NCBI GenBank assembly: GCA_022264855.1
Contig: JABYQU010000019.1
Coordinates: 434,001 to 498,000, forward strand
Reading direction: 5' to 3'
DNA from: Lenzites betulinus
Taxonomy: Eukaryota; Basidiomycota; Agaricomycetes; Polyporales; Polyporaceae
DNA: 64,000 nt
Part shown: in pieces, positions 58,801-64,000 of the stretch
Position numbering within the stretch: the first letter of the stretch is position 1
Layout: every line of letters starts with the position of its first letter
Translations under genes and position numbers: made by a program
Notes under the pieces: generated by a model
Told to the model about the DNA's origin: nothing
Database searches by the model: none
Seen by the model: only the letters and a program-made list of their open reading frames with translations

Positions 58801-59423
58801 TTGGGTTGTGCTTGGATGAACGCGAGCATCTGAGCATGCCGCTCAGGACAGGCTGCAGCGGGAACGGACGAGGAAAGAGTGGCGGATTCACCTCTGCGGG
58901 CTTTTTGCTCAGGAACGCGACATTGACCTTTGCGAAGTGCGTGGCCATCACGACATGGCTCTTCATGTCGTCGGGCGACTTGTCGAGCACGGTCTCCCAG
59001 AACGGGGCGAGCAGCTGGTCGCGGCGGGTGATGCATGTGTCGACTATCGACCATATTTCGCTGCACAAGACCTCGGTCGCGACGTAGGGATACCTCACGG
59101 GCCACGCCTGAGCGTCGTGGACGGCAGCAGACAACGAGACAGCACTCACTTGAAGCTGCCTCTCTCGTCGCTCTCTATCTGGCCGGTCACGTAGCCCAGG
59201 AGGCGTTGGAGGACATCGACGCGCGAGAAATAGTCGATGAGCCGCGTGTTCTGAGCCTTGCACTCTTGGAGGAGATCGTCGTCATCGAGGATCGCTTCTA
59301 ACGAGACATCCTCCTTGTCCAGAAGGCTGTCGATTGCCGTCGCATTATGGAAGCCAAATCTGCCGGCAAAGACGGTGAAGATGGTTCGCGGCGCGAGGAG
59401 CGGTCTGTATACCTCCAAAACAT
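55824..59423 (-). CDS. SAPS-domain protein, SIT4/PP6-type phosphatase-associated subunit
   Basis: The start is an 11-nt exon (59423-59413), ATG TTT TGG AG. It joins across a 53-nt intron (59360-59412) to give MFWRFGFHNATAIDSLL, the conserved beginning of SAPS proteins. Then follow LLDKEDVSLEAILDDDDLLQECKAQN and LLGYVTGQIES. The helical SAPS repeats come next (EIWSIVDTCITRRDQLLAPFWE, ADLLVRIIQLDEH, WLSRENLMSRLIDLLSP, VVQSVCIIIELIRQNNSDYF), then PPLTFERYRICELYAELLHCSNM, an acidic disordered middle, DLFFDFPWNNFLHSVVYDLI and an acidic C-terminus ending at 55824. Such proteins bind Sit4/PP6 catalytic subunits and direct them in cell-cycle and TOR signalling. About nine introns. The tail is Asp/Ser/Phe-rich. 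Confidence 0.92.
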
Positions 59424-59849
59424 GCAGGATCGTGTGTGAGCGAGTCTGATTCAGGGCCTGAAAGCCGCAGCGCGACGGGGACGTAGGAGAGGAAGCAGGC
59501 AGGAACGCTGGGTGAGTGCGGACGGAAGTACTGGCGGTGGAATGCAACTGCCTATTCGGAGGCGGCGCGAATCCTCGCCTGCGCGCGGGCGCTCAGCGTA
59601 CAGCAGTGACCACCAACAGCAACGGTCGAGTACGTAAACACTACATGTATCGACTCTATGTCCTGTTCGAATCCGAAGAACAACCCCACAACGCCCAGAT
59701 GAGATTGATGCCGATTGAGTTGCCCAACCTGTGGGGCCAGGTATGTGTACGGACGTTCGACGAGCACCCGGTCCCAGCAGACTCCCCAAGACCGCCCGCG
59801 CAAGCATCATAGCCGGTGCTGTCGATGTAGCCAGTCGCTAGATAGAGCC
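59424..59849. other. Spacer between MTU1 end and SAPS start
   Basis: 426 bp with the MTU1 3' region and the SAPS promoter, both genes on the minus strand. Short overlapping frames only. Confidence 0.5.
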
Positions 59850-61528
59850 TCATGACGTCTCGTCGACACGAGGGCTGGTGATGATACCGCATCCAAGACA
59901 CCAGTCGTTCTTATACACCGCTGCAACCTGGCCTGGTGCAACACTGCTTTGCGGTCGTCTGAAGTCGATTCTCACAGTATCTTCCGTCAGTCTGCGGCGC
60001 AAGTCAGTCGCGGTATACGGCGTCGATTGCGCGAACGTACTGATGGACCCTACAAGGGACGTCGAGCATTCTGTGACGATATTGGACTTGGGCCAGCATG
60101 CCGTTTGAGCTGTCGACCTTTGGCGGCGGCGTGTCAGCCCATATCCACTTCCAATTGTTTACAACCATGGAGCTGCTCAATAGTGCAGGGTGTCTGCCGG
60201 TAGTCCATCAGTTATCATGGGAACGTCGCTATCAAGCACATTCCGAACTTACTGCCCAGGGACAACGTAAAGCGCGTTTTCCTTGACGTCTTTACGGGCG
60301 ACAAACATCTTCTCCCCCATTCCCCTGATGCGCGCGCTCTGCCCGATAGTGAATGTGTGAAGGCCTTGATGGTGACCTACCGTACGCCCATTGGTCAAAT
60401 CGATTATGGGTCCTGGCTTTGGTGTGATGTACTGAGCTGCACGAACGACGGTCAGCGACGTCGAACGTAATGATGGTACCGCAGTACTGCACACATATGA
60501 AGCTGTCAAATCTGCGTTTCTCGCCAACAAAGCAGATGCCCATGCTCTCCTCCCTGGAAGCTGTCGGAAGCCCCCACTTCTGGGCCATCTCCCGTACTTC
60601 TAGCTTCTTGTAAGGCGCAAGAGGGAACAGGGATCGGGAGAGGCTCGCTTCGGGAACTGCAGCCAGGTAGTACGTCTGGTCTTTAGTCCGGTCGGCTGGG
60701 CGCCGAAGCTGAGGCCGTAGAGGTATTCTATGGTATGCGAAGATGTTCGATAGTGTCGGGGGAGGGCGTGCCCAAGTCTTGCTTGCATAGTGCCCTGTTG
60801 GGTCCATCTTAGCCTGGGCCCTGAACATGGTTTGCTTCGGCATACCTGTCGCTAACCAGGCATCGTCGCTGGTGAGGTGGTCCATGAGAGACCCGAACTT
60901 GACCTCTCTGTATGCATTCTTTCTAGGCTGAAACCATAAAGACATGACTTCTGGGCGTACCGATTACACCAAACATCCGGGTTTGGTGTGTTGCCCGACT
61001 CCCACATATCAAGCGCGGGCTGGAATACGCGATTCCAATATTCTCGAGACAGGTCTACCTGTGTATAGAGACATGTGAGGCAAGTATGAGAGACCCAGAG
61101 ATGACAGGAAGACGCACCATTTTACACGGAATGTCTAGTATCTTGCAGACACGCTGAACGTCTTCCCAGTCCTTCTTCCACTCACACCCGCTGTCGGTTC
61201 CGGACTCGTCCCGGGTGTCCCAGTTGCGCATGAACACAGCAGAAAGGTCATAGTCCTAGCAGTCGCACACTTCAGCCCAGTGAACGCTTGATGGGCGGGA
61301 GCATGGTTTCGTACTTGGTCCGCGAGTAGTTTTGCGGTTACGGAGGAGTCTACGCCCCCGGACATGGCCACGACAACTAGAAAGCAACGTAGATAGTGAG
61401 ACATATTCTATGGGGTGGCTCCTAGAGTATGTACCCCGGTCGCCTCTGCGCGGAGCAGGAGTTGACTGTGTTTGTCGAGCTGCGAGCGAGGATAATACGG
61501 ACAGATGTCGCGGTCGTGGTCCAAACAT
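59850..61528 (-). CDS. MTU1: Mitochondrial tRNA-specific 2-thiouridylase
   Basis: ATG 61528 starts a basic, Arg/Ser-rich targeting region. An intron ending TTTCTAG brings in [18 protein letters not shown] with the ATP-binding PP-loop (SGGVDSS). Next come [44 protein letters not shown] and NPDVWCNR with the first catalytic Cys. Then come the [13 protein letters not shown] segment, [14 protein letters not shown] with the second catalytic Cys, [41 protein letters not shown] and WKWIWAD. The last junction (GTACGT..CGCAG, 49 nt) is needed to reach [25 protein letters not shown] and the TGA at 59850-59852. It makes 2-thiouridine at the wobble position of mitochondrial tRNAs for Lys, Glu and Gln (yeast SLM3). 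Confidence 0.94.
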
Positions 61529-61730
61529 AGAGTCCCTCCTGAGCTCGAAGCTGCCTCAGATGAATCAATACGTTGTAGAAGTGCGTTCTCAATGCAGGGA
61601 GGAGGGCAGGTCTAAGATGTTCACAACGTGAGTCACTCATCGCGCGCTAAAGGTTAGATAAGATAACTGTAACAATGCATGATCGATCGGTGCTTGTACA
61701 CTCAGTCCAAAACTCCTATTTATTGACCGT

Positions 61731-64000
61731 CGATGCTGCACAGAACCCCCGATTGTCCTCTCCTACTGCCCAGTTAACCCACTACAGACTCGGTGGTTGC
61801 CCAGCTTTAATTTTCACAGCCTGCGTTTAATTCTGTCTCGAGGGTCGGCGTAGGAAAGAGTTAATGCATACGCAAGCTAAGCACGAGTGCCAGTCTCTGC
61901 GGTATCATGACAGTATATTTTGTAATGTGGCCGAGGAGATCGCCCTCTGATGGTGAGGCAAGACCTCAGATTTGTTGAAGTACTGCAGAGCGAGCTGAGG
62001 ACGAGAAGCCGGACGGAGTGGTGGCAGAGTGCAACTGCGACTCCCGTGCGAGCGCGAAACAAGTCGAAATAGTACTTGGGAAAGGAATCAGATTGCGGGC
62101 GCAATGCTAACGACTCCTGGGATGCATCCTGATCGATCGATCGTGTTCACTCTCTGCTCTGCTCTACTCACTCGCAGCTCGGGATCTCCAGCTAGAAAGC
62201 CCACTCGCAGCCCACTACGTCTGTTGCAAGCACACAACGCTACATAAATAATCACATCGTACGTACAGTGTCCTCAGCGCTACATGCCGGCAACTCGAAC
62301 TCAACGACTAGTAGTAAAACTGAGACTCGGTCCCCCACTCAGCGTGCGCCCCCATCGTCGGCCGACCCTGAGCTTCTACGTGGTCGCGTTCCAACACGGG
62401 CCACTTCGGCTCGTGTACGACGGCGGGCTCAAATGCTCGGTGAGTCGAATTAGCTCCATAGTACGGGAAAGTGTCGGGCGCCATCGAGGACGCCCCGAAA
62501 TCCTCGTAAGCTGCGGCGAGGAGGCCAAATCCCGCGCTCGCGTGCTGGAGGGGCAGTTGGTCCTGATAGCCTTGGTGGTAGAACCATGTACCGGTGTTGT
62601 CTTGAGACCAATGGCCTTGGACTGGGGCAGGGGCCGGGTGGACGGCAATTTGCTGCTGCCAAGTGTCCGGTGCGATGGGGCGGAGTTGGTTGTATGCGCA
62701 CTCGAAGTGAGTGCGAGAATTCCAATGAGCCGCGGGTGCATCGCGGTACGGGAGTGTAACGCCCGGCTCGATCGAGGGTGCGGGGTCGAATTCTTGGAAG
62801 TTGGGGTGTTGGAAGGACAGCTTGTCCTTGACGCCGGGTTGGGGGTACCACGGCCCTGTCGCATATTGAGGCCAGCGACGTTGAGCTGGGGCCTGCTGCA
62901 TGCTCAGGGAAGGCTGCCACTCAGGGAGGTTGTCGCTAGGCTCTCCCTGAATGTTGTTCATGTCCGTGGTCGATTGGCTACATGCGTAGTTGAGACGGCT
63001 GTTCGTGCTGGCGCACAACATGCCTGGCATGCAGCCAAATTGGAGCAACGCTGTTTGCGCTGTTCTGATGTCTGGATGTTTGGTTATTTCGTGCCTCTGC
63101 ACTACGCCTGGCAGATGCCATGGCAAGAGAGAGGGCACAACGTCGCCGGCCAGGGGGAGGGCCGGCTCTGGTTGGGAAGGGTAGGCGTCTTGTACGCCCG
63201 GGCCGCCGAGGTACCTATCCCCGGGAATGCTGCTCAGGCCAGCGACGTGCTGCGTCCCGAGTGCATTCCATCCCTCGTCCGCAGCGAGCGGCGGGCCACC
63301 GCCGTGGCGCACGAGTGACCCTCGCTCACCAAGCCCGTCGGCTTTTGTGGTGCGAGGGTGCTTGGGGAGGGGGAGGGTCGGGGGTGAGACGGAGTGCGGC
63401 GCACTGGCGAGGTGACGTTCGCCATGCTGCCATTCAATGTCATAAATCGTGGTGTACAAAAGAGCTGACATTCGTTCTCACCACGGGGTGTGCTGCATGC
63501 ACCGGTGGTGCGTGTGGTGGCGTCATCAGCCAACCACTCGCAGATCTGCTGGTGGACGCCACCACGGGCACCATGAATGTTGAGAACGATTGATGAGCCT
63601 GCGTCGAGTTGTCAGTGGAATGACATAGCCAACCAAAATGCAAGCATCACCTTGCCTGCACCCATCGCCCTGCGCAGTGCTGAAGGGGGATGGTGAGGGC
63701 CCCCATATCCAAATTTAGGTCCCGGCTTTTTTCGTGATGTGGGTGTGGGTTTGGGGGCCCGGGGCTTTTTGGGCTGAAGGTTCTTGGTCTGTTTGGCCAT
63801 GACAATGTGCAAAGTAGAGGGTGCACATTGTCATGACGAAACAAACCAGGGAAGGAGAGTGTCGAGCTCAATGCTGCTTTCCGTCAAGATATGTGGATAT
63901 CCTGGAGCCTTCCCGCCCGTGATATGTGCGTCCACGCTCCTCCGATCACCATGTGTCAATTTGCTCCGAAGAAGACCAGGGTGCAGTGCGCGCTATCTGC
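61731..64000 (-). repeat. Duplicated segment, copy B (continues past the right edge)
   Basis: This is the inverted counterpart of 32713-34918. Similarity starts at the TGACCGTCGATGCTGC block at 61731 and is still running at base 64000, so the true end lies outside the window. Confidence 0.9.
62308..63800 (-). CDS. Family E copy B: unknown protein with basic N-terminus and Trp/Tyr/Pro-rich repeats
   Basis: Exons 63800-63651, 63598-63482 and 63426-62308 give 461 residues. The two introns have the same lengths as in copy A (52 and 55 nt) and keep GT..AG ends. Against copy A there is a 3-residue deletion in exon 1, a 1-residue deletion beside the second donor, and two insertions in exon 3 of 14 and 9 residues (starting GVKDKLS and GVTLPYR). 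All are multiples of three. The basic N-terminus (PKKPRAPKP, RKKPGPK), the PWHLPGVVQRH block and both APxQxxWxQxxTGxW[YF] repeats are kept. No homologous family is recognised. The in-frame ATG at 63471 offers an alternative shorter start. Confidence 0.7.

Overview
The window is nuclear DNA of a filamentous basidiomycete, most likely an agaricomycete. Genes are split by many introns of about 45-62 nt with GT..AG ends and CTGAC/CTAAC branch sites. Bacterial operon signals are absent, a nuclear-type tRNA-Ala carries a 15-nt intron, and the recognisable proteins are fungal housekeeping enzymes. Most real genes are broken by introns, so the coding units below were assembled exon by exon. No transposase, reverse transcriptase, rRNA or CRISPR array was seen.

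Layout. 0-7 kb: the 5' end of a gene leaving the left edge (minus strand), then a tandem family of unknown genes (family D: two intact copies 2985 bp apart and one decayed copy). 7-27 kb: a GC-rich, gene-poor stretch. It holds one convincing gene, a Ser/His/acidic protein at 14.5-15.6 kb, and a relic of another family at 23.2 kb. 27-32 kb: an AAAP amino-acid transporter and a membrane-anchored GT8 glycosyltransferase. 32.7-34.9 kb: copy A of an unknown three-exon family (family E). 35-46 kb: a PNS1/CTL transporter, an MDR-type oxidoreductase, a WD40 TFIIIC-like subunit and prephenate dehydrogenase (TYR1), with a small family E relic at 43.5 kb. 46.5-51.2 kb: a broken partial copy of ILV2, a small secreted double-psi beta-barrel protein, and the intact acetolactate synthase gene ILV2. 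52.9-61.5 kb: a small single-pass membrane protein, tRNA-Ala(AGC), a FAHD1-like hydrolase, a SAPS-domain phosphatase partner and the mitochondrial tRNA 2-thiouridylase MTU1. 61.7 kb to the right edge: copy B of family E, inverted relative to copy A.

The recognised genes cover aromatic and branched-chain amino-acid synthesis (TYR1, ILV2), transport (AAAP, PNS1), mitochondrial metabolism and translation (FAHD1, MTU1) and Pol III or phosphatase regulation. The unusual parts are the two unknown multicopy families. Family E has two well-kept copies in opposite orientation around a 27-kb block of housekeeping genes. They differ by in-frame indels and keep the same exon structure. Decayed pieces of the family lie elsewhere in the window. 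Several genes depend on very short exons (11 nt in the SAPS gene, 21 nt in the GT8 gene) or are too short to stand out as open frames.
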